Positions 1 to 8,784 of a stretch of 64,000 nucleotides of DNA are shown here, one piece after another (position 1 is the stretch's first letter; every line of letters begins with the position of its first letter). The notes beneath the pieces were generated by a model. That model did not search any database, had not been told where the DNA came from, and saw only the letters and a program-made list of their open reading frames with translations. The stretch is taken from the NCBI GenBank assembly GCA_026314275.1, contig CP111109.1:2170001-2234000 (forward strand), in the 5' to 3' direction. The position numbers and the translations under genes are program-made. The DNA comes from JAGOEY01 sp017997515 (lineage in GTDB: Bacteria > Pseudomonadota > Gammaproteobacteria > Burkholderiales > Burkholderiaceae_C).

Positions 1-1066
1 CCATACACATGTAGTCGGGGCTGATGCGGCCGCTGGCGGGGAAGGCATTCTTGCGGCCGCTCCAGAAACGCAGGCGCTCGGCCTCGTTCTGGCTCACGGT
101 GATGGCTGTTGCACCACAGGCGCGCAGCACCGCGCTCATGCGGCCGATTTCTTCTTCGACTTCTTCGGGTGTGCCGTCGCTCTCACACAGCAAAATGGCT
201 TCGGCTGTTAGGTCGTAACCCGCGTGGACGAAGTCTTCCACGGCGGCGGTCATGGGTTTGTCCATCATCTCCAGCCCGGCCGGAATGATGCCCGCCGCAA
301 TGACGGCAGCCACGGCGTCCCCCGCTTTGCGAATGTCATCAAAGCTGGCCATGATGCAGCGCGCCAGCAGCGGTTTGGGCACCAGGCGCACGGTGACTTC
401 GGTGGCCACGGCCAGCATACCTTCGCTGCCAATTACCACGGCCAGCAGGTCCAGGCCCGGGCTGTCGAGTGCTTCGGAGCCAAACTCCACCGGTTCGCCC
501 GCAGCGGTGAAACCTTTGACCTTGAGCACGTTGTGCACGGTCAGGCCGTATTTCAGGCAGTGCACACCGCCCGAGTTCTCGGCCACGTTGCCGCCGATGG
601 TGCAGGCGATCTGGCTCGACGGGTCGGGTGCGTAGTACAGGCCAAAGGGCGCAGCGGCTTCGCTGATGGCCAGGTTGCGCACACCACACTGCACGACGGC
701 CGTGCGGCTCACCGGGTCCACGGCCAGAATCTGGTTGAAGCGCGCCAGCGACAAGGTGACCCCCAGCGTGTGGGGCATGGCACCGCCCGACAAACCCGTG
801 CCCGCGCCCCGCGCCACCACCGGCACGTTCATGGCGTGGCAGGTCTTCAAAACCGCCTGCACTTGTTCATAGGTCTCGGGCAGCGCCACCACCAGCGGGC
901 GGGCGCGGTAAGCGGTCAGGCCGTCGCATTCAAACGGAACGGTGTCTTCCGCGTTCCAGAGCAGTGAATATGAAGGTAAATGTGCCTCTAGCGCACGCAC
1001 CACCTGTGCTTGTAGCTCTGATTTTTGTAGCAATTCGTGTTGCAGGGTGGTGCTGGGTGCATTCAT
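1..1066 (-). CDS. glcD: Glycolate oxidase subunit GlcD (FAD-linked), partial at window edge
   Basis: FAD-linked subunit of glycolate oxidase, which oxidises glycolate to glyoxylate at the inner membrane together with GlcE and GlcF. The reverse strand reads open from ATG at 1066 to the window edge, giving about 355 residues of a family that is usually near 500. The FAD-binding PCMH fold is visible: ARGAGTGLSGGA around residue 85-96 and CTIGGNVAENSGG around 155-170, followed by IGSEGMLAV and the start of the FAD-oxidase C domain with GLEMMD and a late RKNAFPASGRISPDY stretch. The end lies outside the window, so glcE/glcF cannot be seen. A D-lactate dehydrogenase paralogue is the main alternative. 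Part of the N-terminal coding sequence is a dispersed repeat (see 974-1028). Confidence 0.88.
   Translation of the reverse strand, partial: MNAPSTTLQHELLQKSELQAQVVRALEAHLPSYSLLWNAEDTVPFECDGLTAYRARPLVVALPETYEQVQAVLKTCHAMNVPVVARGAGTGLSGGAMPHTLGVTLSLARFNQILAVDPVSRTAVVQCGVRNLAISEAAAPFGLYYAPDPSSQIACTIGGNVAENSGGVHCLKYGLTVHNVLKVKGFTAAGEPVEFGSEALDSPGLDLLAVVIGSEGMLAVATEVTVRLVPKPLLARCIMASFDDIRKAGDAVAAVIAAGIIPAGLEMMDKPMTAAVEDFVHAGYDLTAEAILLCESDGTPEEVEEEIGRMSAVLRACGATAITVSQNEAERLRFWSGRKNAFPASGRISPDYMCM
974..1028. repeat. Diverged dispersed palindrome (GCGCTAGAGGC family) inside glcD
   Basis: The plus strand reads GCCTCTAGCGCAC, then CTGTGCTTGTAGCTCTGA, which matches the layout of the intergenic 55-75-bp palindromes elsewhere in this window. 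Here it lies in frame in the N-terminal coding region of glcD, encoding about residues 13-31, and does not interrupt the frame. The similarity is imperfect, so common origin is an inference. Confidence 0.45.
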
Positions 1067-1197
1067 GGTGGTGTCCGTAGGTGGCGCATGGCAAGGCACC
1101 GGTCACTCTACGGCAAAACGTGGCGCCCGCGCGTGAAGAAACTTGCAGCAGTCTGTGAACTGGCCCCAACGCGGCCCGGATAGATCGTGAACACGTT

Positions 1198-2781
1198 CTA
1201 AGAGGCCAGCAGCGCCTGTTGGCGCAGGCCTTCCAGCGCAGCAGGCAGCTGTTCGCGGGCGCTGCGTTCCATGTCGGCAGCGTCGGTTACGGTGGCACCT
1301 TGGCGCAGAAAGCGGATACGCCCGGCCTGGGCTTCCTGCAGCAGGTGGGCGACCAGGGCTTCGGTGCCATGCTGGCCGTCCAGCAGGGGCAGGATGGACT
1401 GCTGGACGATGCCCAGTGCCACGTCTTCATGCCATGTGTTACACAGGGTGGTGGGGGCCGGTTGGCCCGGCACCAGCGCTTGGAGGTACTGCGCCAGCAG
1501 CTGGGGTTGGGGGCTGACCGCTGCCGGGGCCCGCACGGCGGTGCGCCGGTAACGGACGCCGCCGGTGATGATCAGGTGGTTCAGCATGTCCAGCAGTTCG
1601 GGCTCAACCGTGGTGCGGGGCTGGCCCACGGCCTGGCAGACGGCGTCCAGCAGCGCCTCTTGCGTGATGGTGCCGGGGTAGTGGGCGTTCAGGGTTAGGG
1701 CCAGGGCTTTGCTGACAGGGGTGTGCAGGGTGACATCCACGTTGCGCCATGCCTTGCATTGCACGGGGCCGCCGCCGAGGGTGATCGGCTGTTCGCACTG
1801 GAAAAATGCGGCGTAGGCCATGTGCCGGATGCGGGCATGGTCCAGCTGGTAACGCACGCTGGACGCGCGGGCCTGTTTGACCAGCACGGTCTGGCGGAAT
1901 TGGCGGTTGACGATGAAGTCGAGGTACTGCTCCAGCATCACCTGGCTGCTGCCACACTCCTGCAATAGCGGGGTTGCCACCTTGTCGCCGTAGTTGGATA
2001 CAAACATGGTGGACGGCTCGGCATCCCCCAGATAGGCCAGCCCCTGGGCGCCAGCGGCGGCCACAAAGTCCTTGAGGTAACACGGTGCGTTGCAGGCCCC
2101 CAGGAACTCATGTATCAGGTAGTAGTCCTGGCTGTTCTGGATGGTGGGCATGGTTTCTTCAAGTGTTTTTTTCAACACACTGCCATCACGCGCCATGTCG
2201 TGCAGAAACTCCACCATGCCACGTGCGTACGACAGCTGTTCTGCGGGTGTGGCCCGGTCGGCACCGCGCAGCAGCATGGCGTCGCGCACAATTTCGCGGG
2301 CTTTCCAGCCGGGGTAGGTGTTGTAGCTGATGTAGACCACACCGTCAGGTGCCAGGTTTTCCGATGCGATGCGCAGGATCGCCGTCTGCACAGCAGGTGG
2401 CACCCAGCTGTAAACGCCGTGGCAGATGATGTAGTCGAACTGCCCGAGGGAGGCGTCCACCTCCTCCAGGTTCATGTTCTTCAGGGTGACATTGCCCAGC
2501 CCGGCGCGGGTAATGTCCTGCTGCCCTTGCTGCACCTGCACGGTGGACAAATCAATGCCCACGGCCTGCAGCTGGGGGTAACGTGCGGCCAGCGGGATCA
2601 GGTTGCCCCCCGACGCACACCCCAGCTCCAGCACCCGCGCCTGCGCAGGCGGGCAGGCTGCCAGGCCGAACAGGTGGGCAATGGCCTCCAGGTTTTCCGG
2701 GGCGGACTGCGGGAACGGATGTGATGCGTAAGGCACGGCATCGTAGGCTTGGGACAACACGTCGGTCAGGTGGGTGGACAT
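1198..2781 (-). CDS. SAM-dependent methyltransferase with methyltransferase-regulatory domain
   Basis: A 527-residue class I methyltransferase. The SAM-binding motif VLELGCASGGN lies at residues 50-60, followed by GIDLS about 25 residues later and the conserved YIICHGVYSWVP segment near 115-126, then a middle regulatory domain (YDYL-type HEFLGACNAPCYLKDF around 220-240). The C-terminal 200 residues form a helical region typical of the MethyTransf_Reg family (PF10119). The substrate of this family is unknown. ATG at 2781 starts directly before the conserved N-terminal YDAVPYASHPF motif. It lies upstream of glcD with a 131-bp gap in which I see no gene, so co-transcription is uncertain. Confidence 0.85.
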   Translation of the reverse strand: MSTHLTDVLSQAYDAVPYASHPFPQSAPENLEAIAHLFGLAACPPAQARVLELGCASGGNLIPLAARYPQLQAVGIDLSTVQVQQGQQDITRAGLGNVTLKNMNLEEVDASLGQFDYIICHGVYSWVPPAVQTAILRIASENLAPDGVVYISYNTYPGWKAREIVRDAMLLRGADRATPAEQLSYARGMVEFLHDMARDGSVLKKTLEETMPTIQNSQDYYLIHEFLGACNAPCYLKDFVAAAGAQGLAYLGDAEPSTMFVSNYGDKVATPLLQECGSSQVMLEQYLDFIVNRQFRQTVLVKQARASSVRYQLDHARIRHMAYAAFFQCEQPITLGGGPVQCKAWRNVDVTLHTPVSKALALTLNAHYPGTITQEALLDAVCQAVGQPRTTVEPELLDMLNHLIITGGVRYRRTAVRAPAAVSPQPQLLAQYLQALVPGQPAPTTLCNTWHEDVALGIVQQSILPLLDGQHGTEALVAHLLQEAQAGRIRFLRQGATVTDAADMERSAREQLPAALEGLRQQALLAS

Positions 2782-2904
2782 GGGTACGCTGGTGGGTGGC
2801 CGCAGTCAGAGGCTGCGGGGTCCTGGGGCAGGTGAATAGCAGCGATGGTACTGCGCCGCACACAGGCACCACCCGGCCCCGGGTGCCCCGGGTCAACCCC
2901 GCCG

Positions 2905-3777
2905 TCAGTGGATGCTGCTGCGCAGCCAGTCGGCAAACGCGGCACATTCCCAGCGGTCCATCACACCCGTGCGCCAGCACAGGTAATGCGCGTGGGGGCT
3001 GGGCACATTGCGGGGTGACAGCCGCACCAGTGCACCGTTGTCGATCCAGGGCTGGCCCAGCTTCAGGCGCACCAGGGCAATACCCAGGCCCTGTGCGGCG
3101 GCGTCACACATCAGGCCAATGTCGTTGAAGGACGAGCCCTCGGCTGGCTCCACCGCGTCCAGCCCGTGGGTCAGAAACCAGGTGCGCCAGGGCTCCAGCG
3201 GGCTCTTGATGAGTTTGGCCGCCTGCAGTTCTTCGAGAGTGTCGAACGGGCCGTTGTCGCGAATATAAGCCGGGGATGCCAGCGGGGTGACCTCGTCGGT
3301 CATCAGGCACACGTGTTCCACATCGGCATAACGGCCGGTGCCAAACCGCACCATCAGGTCTGCGTCTTCGGCCACCACGTCCAGCAGCGGGATGGACACC
3401 TGCAGCGTCAGGTCAATCTCGGGATAGGCCTCGATGAAGGCACGCAAACGCGGCATCAGGATGGAGCGGGAGAAGGTCGGCGTCACTGCCACACGCAGCT
3501 TGCGTTTGCCGTTCTGCCCGGCGTTGTGGCCCGGGAAACGCTCCAGGATCGCAATACCTTCGCGCACATTGGCGAGGTATTCGCTGCCCTCGGTGGTGAG
3601 CGAAAAGTCGGCCCGGCCAAACAGCCGCATGCCCACAATCTGCTCCAGCTGCCGCACCCGGTGGCTGACGGCGCTGGGCGTCACGTGTAACTCTTCTGCC
3701 GCCTGCGTCACGCTGCGCACCCGCGCCAGTGCCTCGAAGGTCAGCAGGCACTGGATGGGCGGGATACGCGAGGCCAT
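2905..3777 (-). CDS. LysR-family transcriptional regulator (GcvA-like)
   Basis: A 290-residue LysR regulator. The N-terminal winged helix-turn-helix spans residues 5-65 (FEALARVRSVTQAAEELHVT, then SAVSHRVRQLE). The substrate-binding domain follows from about 90, with MVRFGTGRY and LCMTDEV-like elements typical of the GcvA/AmpR subgroup. The start at 3777 lies only 13 bases after the purU stop on the same strand, so it is probably co-transcribed with purU. That makes control of one-carbon or glycine metabolism plausible, but the target is not shown by the sequence. The C terminus ends in WLRSSIH, a common GcvA-like ending. Confidence 0.9.
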   Translation of the reverse strand: MASRIPPIQCLLTFEALARVRSVTQAAEELHVTPSAVSHRVRQLEQIVGMRLFGRADFSLTTEGSEYLANVREGIAILERFPGHNAGQNGKRKLRVAVTPTFSRSILMPRLRAFIEAYPEIDLTLQVSIPLLDVVAEDADLMVRFGTGRYADVEHVCLMTDEVTPLASPAYIRDNGPFDTLEELQAAKLIKSPLEPWRTWFLTHGLDAVEPAEGSSFNDIGLMCDAAAQGLGIALVRLKLGQPWIDNGALVRLSPRNVPSPHAHYLCWRTGVMDRWECAAFADWLRSSIH

Positions 3778-3790
3778 GGTGAAGTCCGTG

Positions 3791-4639
3791 TTATTTGAAG
3801 ATCACGGTCTTGTGGCCGTTGAGCAGCACGCGATGTTCACTGTGCCACTTGACGGCGCGGGCCAGTACCTGGCTTTCCGTGTCGCGGCCTTGGGCGGTCA
3901 GGTCTTCCACCGTGCGGCTGTGGTCCACGCGGGCCACGTCCTGTTCGATGATCGGGCCTTCGTCCAGGTGGGCGGTCACATAGTGGGCCGTGGCGCCAAT
4001 CAGCTTCACACCCCGGTCATGGGCCTGGTAATAAGGCTTGGCACCCTTGAAGCTGGGCAAGAAGCTGTGGTGGATGTTGATGGCGCGGCCTGCCAGCTTG
4101 GTGCACAGGTCGTCTGACAGCACCTGCATGTAACGCGCCAGCACCACCAGCTCGGCACCTTCGGCTTCGACGATTTCGAACTGCTTGGCCTCGGCCTGCG
4201 GTTTGGTCGCTGCCGTCACCGGGATGTGGTGAAAAGGCACGTTGTAGCTGGCAGCCAGCTGGTAAAAATCGCGGTGGTTGCTGACGATGGCGCGGATGTC
4301 CAGGTTCAGCAGGCCACTCTTCCAGCGGAACAGCAGGTCGTTCAGGCAATGGCCTTCCTTGCTGACCATCAGCACCGTGCGCATCGGCTGGGTGCTGTCG
4401 TGCAGCTTCCAGGCCATGCCAAAAGGCTCGGCAAACGGGGTGAGTTTTGCCTGCAACTCGGCATGGCTGTACTGGTCGCAGGCAAACTGCACCCGCATAA
4501 AAAACAGGCCGGTGCCACTGTCGTTGTACTGGGCGGCTTCTTCGATGTTGCCGCCATGCTCCAGCAGAAAACCGGACACGGCATGCACGATACCCCGGCG
4601 GTCCGGGCAAGAAAGGGTGAGAACGTAAGCGTGGGTCAT
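3791..4639 (-). CDS. purU: Formyltetrahydrofolate deformylase
   Basis: Hydrolyses 10-formyltetrahydrofolate to formate and tetrahydrofolate, balancing the one-carbon pool and feeding formate to purine synthesis. At 282 residues it is the usual PurU length. An N-terminal ACT domain starts at LTLSCPDRRGIVHAVSGFL, and the C-terminal formyltransferase fold carries the catalytic motif with NIHHSFLPSFKGAKPY and the Asp of DEGPIIEQDV. I chose ATG 4639. The frame stays open 59 codons further upstream, but that extension is translated from the mobile repeat at 4720-4882 and is not conserved protein. A LysR gene follows after 13 bases. Confidence 0.96.
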   Translation of the reverse strand: MTHAYVLTLSCPDRRGIVHAVSGFLLEHGGNIEEAAQYNDSGTGLFFMRVQFACDQYSHAELQAKLTPFAEPFGMAWKLHDSTQPMRTVLMVSKEGHCLNDLLFRWKSGLLNLDIRAIVSNHRDFYQLAASYNVPFHHIPVTAATKPQAEAKQFEIVEAEGAELVVLARYMQVLSDDLCTKLAGRAINIHHSFLPSFKGAKPYYQAHDRGVKLIGATAHYVTAHLDEGPIIEQDVARVDHSRTVEDLTAQGRDTESQVLARAVKWHSEHRVLLNGHKTVIFK

Positions 4640-4719
4640 AGCGGTGGAATTATGAAACACCCCCAGGCCTGCGCGCAGCGTTGGGCTGGTTTGTCCCCGC
4701 AATGGCTTGTGGCGGCCTT

Positions 4720-4882
4720 GGGACGCTCTGCATAACTCCTCGCGGCGTGTGATAGCGCGGCCTCGGGCGGTCTGCGGCGTTGCCTTTCTTGCCAATAGCC
4801 GTGCTATTGGCTGCAAAACGCGCCTTGCATCCCATCCCGATCCGCACTACACCCACTCGCGTTGAGTTAGGCAGAGCATCCC
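4720..4882 (+). mobile_element. 163-bp MITE-like element, copy A
   Basis: Non-coding element bounded by near-perfect 18-bp terminal inverted repeats, GGGACGCTCTGCATAACT at the left and AGTTAGGCAGAGCATCCC at the right. The two halves are complementary over much of their length, and the centre is a hairpin, CCAATAGCC/GTGCTATTGG. If the outermost base pair is counted as target, it is flanked by CTTG on both sides (4717-4720 and 4882-4885), a possible 4-bp target duplication. Copies of identical length lie at 8279, 20003 and 25089. This copy sits between purU and the aminotransferase, which are transcribed divergently, so it occupies their shared upstream region. Confidence 0.9.
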
Positions 4883-4937
4883 TTGGGCGGGATTGGTGCC
4901 AGAATCTGCAAACACCGTTCATCGCACAGGAGAACCC

Positions 4938-6272
4938 ATGGCTTTTCAGGAATTTGGCATGGACAACCACTGGTTGCCCTTCACCCCGAACCGCAGCTTC
5001 CGCAAGGATCCACGGGTGTTTGTGGCGGCCGAAGGCATGCACTTCACCACCCATGACGGCAAACAGGTCATCGACGGCATCTCCAGCCTGTGGTGTGTGG
5101 CAGCCGGCCACCGCCGTGCGCCCATCAACGACGCCATCAAGGCGCAGCTCGACACCCTCGACTACGCCACCGCCTTCCAGGCCAGCAATGACAAAGCCTT
5201 CCGTGCCGCCGAGATGATCGCCGCCATGGCCCCCGGGGATCTGAACAAGGTGCTGTTCTGCAACTCGGGCAGTGAGGCCGCCGACACTGCCATGAAGCTT
5301 GCGTTGGCCTACCACCGCGCGCGTGGAGAGGGGCACCGCAACGTGTTTATTGGCCGTGAGCGGGGCTACCACGGTGTGGGGTTTGGGGGGATGTCGGTGG
5401 GGGGTATTCCGGGCAACCGCAAGGTGTTTGGTTCGGCATTTTTGCCCCGTGTGGACCACATGCGTTTTATCCACGACCCGGTGAACCATGCCTACATCCA
5501 CAACCAGGAACCCGTATGGGCCGAGGATGCACTGGCCGACCTGGAGCAACGCATCCTGCCGTTACACGACCCGAGTAATGTGGCCGCCATCATGGTGGAG
5601 CCGGTGGCGGGCTCGGTAGGCTGGTACCTGCCGCCGCAGGGTTACCTGCAAAAGCTGCGTGCCATCTGCGACAAACACGGCATCTTGTTGATTTTTGACG
5701 AGGTCATCACCGGCTTTGGCCGCCTGGGCACCAACTTTGCGGCGGACTACTACGGTGTGGTGCCCGATATGCTGAACTTTGCCAAGGCCGTGACCAACGG
5801 TGTGTTCCCGCTGGGTGGGGTCATTTGCCGCGACAAACTCTACGACGCGATGATGAACACGAGCGCGCCCGAACATGCTGTCGAGTTCTTCCACGGCTAT
5901 ACCTACTCGGGCCACCCCGTGGCCTGCGCCGCAGCCATTGCGACACTCGACCTGTACAAGTCAGAAAACCTGTTCGCCCGCGCGGGCGAGATGGGCCCGG
6001 TGCTGGGGGATGCGTTCCACAGCACGTTCAAAGGCCTGCCCAACGTGATTGGTATCCGCAGCCTGGGCCTGGCCGCAGCCGTGGAGTTGGCGCCCATCGC
6101 CGGGCTGCCGGGCAAACGTGCTTATGACATCTTCATCGACTGCTTCCACAAGGGCGCGCTGGTGCGGCCTGCGGGGGATGTGCTGGTGATTGCCCCACCC
6201 TTCATCGTGGAAAAGTCGCACATCGACACGCTGGTGAATACGCTGGCCGACGCGATTAAAAAGAACGCTTGA
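4938..6272 (+). CDS. Class III aminotransferase, beta-alanine (omega-amino acid):pyruvate type
   Basis: PLP-dependent class III (omega) aminotransferase of 444 residues. Closest in pattern to beta-alanine/omega-amino acid:pyruvate aminotransferases: it begins with the FGMDNHWLPFTPNR N-terminal motif, has SSLWCVAAGH, the phosphate-binding NSGSEAADTAMKLA, the PLP aspartate in IFDEVITGFGR, and the Schiff-base lysine in NFAKAVTNG. ATG 4938 is preceded by CAGGAGA at 4927-4933, which decides the start. It probably moves amino groups from beta-alanine, taurine-like or polyamine-derived substrates to pyruvate; the exact donor cannot be read from sequence. Its upstream region carries MITE copy A. It converges with the ChaN gene, leaving 15 bases between the stops. 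Confidence 0.9.
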   Translation: MAFQEFGMDNHWLPFTPNRSFRKDPRVFVAAEGMHFTTHDGKQVIDGISSLWCVAAGHRRAPINDAIKAQLDTLDYATAFQASNDKAFRAAEMIAAMAPGDLNKVLFCNSGSEAADTAMKLALAYHRARGEGHRNVFIGRERGYHGVGFGGMSVGGIPGNRKVFGSAFLPRVDHMRFIHDPVNHAYIHNQEPVWAEDALADLEQRILPLHDPSNVAAIMVEPVAGSVGWYLPPQGYLQKLRAICDKHGILLIFDEVITGFGRLGTNFAADYYGVVPDMLNFAKAVTNGVFPLGGVICRDKLYDAMMNTSAPEHAVEFFHGYTYSGHPVACAAAIATLDLYKSENLFARAGEMGPVLGDAFHSTFKGLPNVIGIRSLGLAAAVELAPIAGLPGKRAYDIFIDCFHKGALVRPAGDVLVIAPPFIVEKSHIDTLVNTLADAIKKNA

Positions 6273-6287
6273 AGGCCGCGGGCGAGA

Positions 6288-7190
6288 TCACTTCTTCAGG
6301 CTGGCGCAGTAGTCCTTGAACGGCACGGCGGGTGTGAGCCACACCACGTCGAACACACCAGGTGCGCTGTCCGCTGCGGCCCCCGCCTGCAGGCGCACGG
6401 CTTTGGCGCTCACCGCCGTGGGCAGGTGCTGCGGCACACCCACCAGGCGGTCCACATGGCCGCTGCCCGCCAGCAGCACCACCATCTTGCCGGGCTGGAC
6501 GGCGCTGACCAGCGTGTGGGCCATGCTGATGTCTTTGGCGATCTGGATACGGGCCATCGGCACGGTCTGGGTTTCGGGCAGCAGGTTGCAGTGGCCACTG
6601 CGAATGGCCTGTTGCTGCACCTGCCAGGCGGTGGCGGGCAGGCGGCTGTCGAGTGTGGGTTCAGCCATGGCACCCCGCATTTGCACGCGCGGCAGGTTGG
6701 CACCCAGCACCGGAACCCCGGCATGGACGGCCGCCATCACGGCCGGGCCATAGGCCGCCCAGGGCCAGCCTTTTTCGTTCCACTGCAAGGCCTGGCGGAC
6801 GGAGAATTCGCTGCTGTCGGCGGGCAGGCCGGTGGTGCTGTGGCCTGCATCGGCCATCTCCAGCGCCAGTGCGGCCAGGCGGCCGCTGGTGGCCAGCGCC
6901 TGCACGATGTCACGTTGTACCTGCTGGTGTTCAGGTGCGTCGTGTTGTTCACCGAGCAGCAGCAGGTCGGCAGGTATGGCCGAGCGCAGGCGCTCTGCTG
7001 TGCTGGCCTGTAGCCCCAGGGTGGGCGTTTGCTTGGGGCTTGGTGTGGCGGGTGGGGCTGCTGCGGCAGGGGCTGTGGGGGGCGCTGTCGGGCGGCTGCT
7101 GCAGCCTGCAGCCAGGGCCAGCACCAAGCAGGCCCCCAGTGCCTGTGCCGTGTGGCGTTTGGACGAGAGAAAAGACGGGTAAAAATGCAT
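6288..7190 (-). CDS. ChaN-family lipoprotein
   Basis: A 300-residue predicted lipoprotein. The signal segment ends in the lipobox LALAAGC (Cys about residue 29), followed by an Ala/Pro/Thr-rich linker to about residue 55. The ChaN-like domain then has the diagnostic LLGEQHDAPEHQ near residue 77, an LEMADAGH stretch, and VVLLAGSGHVDRL near the end. ChaN of Campylobacter binds haem and is implicated in iron uptake; this role is inferred from the family. The start at 7190 is 21 bases from the divergent start at 7212, leaving little space for two separate promoters. Confidence 0.85.
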   Translation of the reverse strand: MHFYPSFLSSKRHTAQALGACLVLALAAGCSSRPTAPPTAPAAAAPPATPSPKQTPTLGLQASTAERLRSAIPADLLLLGEQHDAPEHQQVQRDIVQALATSGRLAALALEMADAGHSTTGLPADSSEFSVRQALQWNEKGWPWAAYGPAVMAAVHAGVPVLGANLPRVQMRGAMAEPTLDSRLPATAWQVQQQAIRSGHCNLLPETQTVPMARIQIAKDISMAHTLVSAVQPGKMVVLLAGSGHVDRLVGVPQHLPTAVSAKAVRLQAGAAADSAPGVFDVVWLTPAVPFKDYCASLKK

Positions 7191-7211
7191 GCGCGGATAC
7201 TACGCGCTCGC

Positions 7212-8294
7212 ATGAAAACCCTGATGTCTTTACCGATTTGGCTCCGTGTCATCCTGACACTCGGGCTGGCGCTGGCCGCCGCCGCACTGTGCGTCTGGCT
7301 CAAGACGCCTATCCCCTGGATGATCGGCCCGCTGCTGGTGGTGTCGCTCGCGTCCATGTGTGGCGCACCAACCCGCAGCTGGGCCCCGCTGCGTAATGCA
7401 GGGCAGTGGACGATTGGCACCGCGCTGGGCCTGTATTTCACGGCCGAGGTGACGGCGCTGGTGCTGGGGCTGTGGTGGGCCATTGCGCTGGGAATCGTCT
7501 GGGCGCTGGTGTTGGGCCTGCTGTTTGGCCGCTGGTTGTACCGCGTGAATGTGCGGCATTTTTCGGCCGTGCCTGCGCCTGTGTTGCGCTCCACCACGTA
7601 CTTTGCCGGGGCTATTGGCGGTGCGTCCGAGATGACGTTGCTGGCCGAACGTGTCCATGCCCGCACCGACCTCGTGGCGGCCAGCCACAGCATGCGACTG
7701 GTCATCGTCACGCTGCTGATCCCGTTTGCCATGCAGTTCAGCGGGGTGCAGGCGCTGGACGTGCTGCCGCCGTCCATTCGGGCGGTGGATACTGTTGGTT
7801 TGCTGTGCCTGGCCCTGTTGACGGGGGCAGGGGCTTTGCTGATGCGCCGCCTGGGGCGTGCCAACCCCTGGTTCATGGGGGCGCTGGTGGTGGCGATGGG
7901 GCTGACGATGGCCGGGGTGTCGCTGTCGGCGATTCCGCAGTGGCTGTCGAACGCCGCTCAGCTGGTGATTGGCGTCAGCCTGGGTGTGCGTTTCACGTCC
8001 GAGTTTGTGCACACAGCACCGCGCTGGCTTGTGTCGGTGGCACTGGGCACTGTGGGTATGGTGGGTGTGTGCGCCGGGTTTGCCTGGCTGCTGTCGCTGG
8101 CCACCGGCCTGCACTGGGCCACCATGGTGCTGGGCACATCCCCCGGCGGTATTGCCGAGATGGCCATCACCGCCAAGGTGCTGCAGCTGGGGGTGCCGGT
8201 GGTGACGGCCTTCCAGGTGTGCCGCCTGATTGCGGTGCTGGTGCTGGTCGAGCCCATGTTCCACTGGTTATCGCCCAAGGGATGCTCTGCATAA
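7212..8294 (+). CDS. AbrB-family (duplicated domain) membrane protein
   Basis: A 360-residue polytopic membrane protein of the 'AbrB' membrane duplication family (PF05145), often mis-annotated as ammonia monooxygenase. Two homologous halves are visible. Each carries a P/G-rich loop: TPIPWMIGPLLVVSL followed by TYFAGAIGGASEM in the first, and NPWFMGALVVAM followed by LGTSPGGIAEMAITA in the second. ATG 7212 starts a clean hydrophobic N terminus. The last four codons (G-C-S-A) and the TAA stop are supplied by MITE copy B, so the native C terminus has been replaced or shortened by the insertion. Transport substrate is unknown. Confidence 0.85.
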   Translation: MKTLMSLPIWLRVILTLGLALAAAALCVWLKTPIPWMIGPLLVVSLASMCGAPTRSWAPLRNAGQWTIGTALGLYFTAEVTALVLGLWWAIALGIVWALVLGLLFGRWLYRVNVRHFSAVPAPVLRSTTYFAGAIGGASEMTLLAERVHARTDLVAASHSMRLVIVTLLIPFAMQFSGVQALDVLPPSIRAVDTVGLLCLALLTGAGALLMRRLGRANPWFMGALVVAMGLTMAGVSLSAIPQWLSNAAQLVIGVSLGVRFTSEFVHTAPRWLVSVALGTVGMVGVCAGFAWLLSLATGLHWATMVLGTSPGGIAEMAITAKVLQLGVPVVTAFQVCRLIAVLVLVEPMFHWLSPKGCSA

Positions 8295-8441
8295 CCCAAC
8301 GCGAGTGGGTGTAGTGCGGATCGGGATGGGATGCAAGGCGCGTTTTGCAGCCAATAGCCCGGCTATTGGCAAGTAAAGCAACGCAGCAGACGGCCCGAGC
8401 CAGCACTATCACACGCCGCGAGGAGTTATGCAGAGCGTCCC
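8279..8441 (-). mobile_element. 163-bp MITE-like element, copy B (overlaps a 3' gene end)
   Basis: Reverse-orientation copy of the element at 4720-4882, with ends GGGATGCTCTGCATAAC and GTTATGCAGAGCGTCCC and a central CCAATAGCCCGGCTATTGG hairpin. Its first 16 bases are translated as the end of the AbrB-family gene. Flanks are CAAG on the left and CAAA on the right, a possible imperfect 4-bp duplication and the complement of CTTG at copy A. Confidence 0.9.
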
Positions 8442-8456
8442 AAACGCGGCGCGCCA

Positions 8457-8481
8457 TAAAAAAAGCGCACCGAAGTGCGCT
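8457..8481 (-). terminator. Rho-independent terminator of the DUF3567 gene
   Basis: On the minus strand GCGCAC-TTCG-GTGCGC forms a 6-bp stem with a UUCG tetraloop, directly followed by seven T residues. It lies 22 bases after the DUF3567 stop codon. Confidence 0.85.
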
Positions 8482-8502
8482 GTGGGCGGCCGTTGGCGCA
8501 GT

Positions 8503-8784
8503 TCAGTGGACGATGACAGGTGTCTGTGCCAGCCCGGTGTAGGTGTCGAGTGTGTCTTCCACTTCTTCCTGTGTGGGGGTGTTCAGCTGCCAGGCCATGA
8601 TTTTTTGCTGGAACATCTCGGCCCACGAACCGTCCAGGTACACCTCTTTGCCGGAGCGTTTGTCCACGATCTCGAAACCGTGGCGTGCGAGCTGGGGGGC
8701 TTGGGTGGTGTCCGTGTCGCCTTCGGGGGCGTCCGGGTGCATGTGCATGACCACAAAAGATTCCGAGTCGTAAAGTGTTTGCAT
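8503..8784 (-). CDS. DUF3567 family protein
   Basis: A 93-residue acidic cytoplasmic protein starting MQTLYDSESFVVMHM, the characteristic opening of the DUF3567 family found in Burkholderiales. Later segments GFEIVDKRSGKEVYLDG and WAEMFQQKI are also family-typical. I chose ATG 8784 because AAGGA lies 9 bases upstream; two in-frame starts further out give an unconserved extension. Function unknown. It is monocistronic, with its own terminator at 8457-8481. Confidence 0.85.
   Translation of the reverse strand: MQTLYDSESFVVMHMHPDAPEGDTDTTQAPQLARHGFEIVDKRSGKEVYLDGSWAEMFQQKIMAWQLNTPTQEEVEDTLDTYTGLAQTPVIVH

Noticed and set aside
224..967. Plus-strand open frame of about 247 codons
   Set aside because: His/Gly/Gln-rich translation typical of the antisense of a GC-rich gene; the minus strand encodes GlcD with clear FAD motifs.
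4640..4816. N-terminal extension of PurU by 59 residues
   Set aside because: The extra codons are translated from MITE copy A and flanking DNA; the conserved ACT domain begins directly at ATG 4639.
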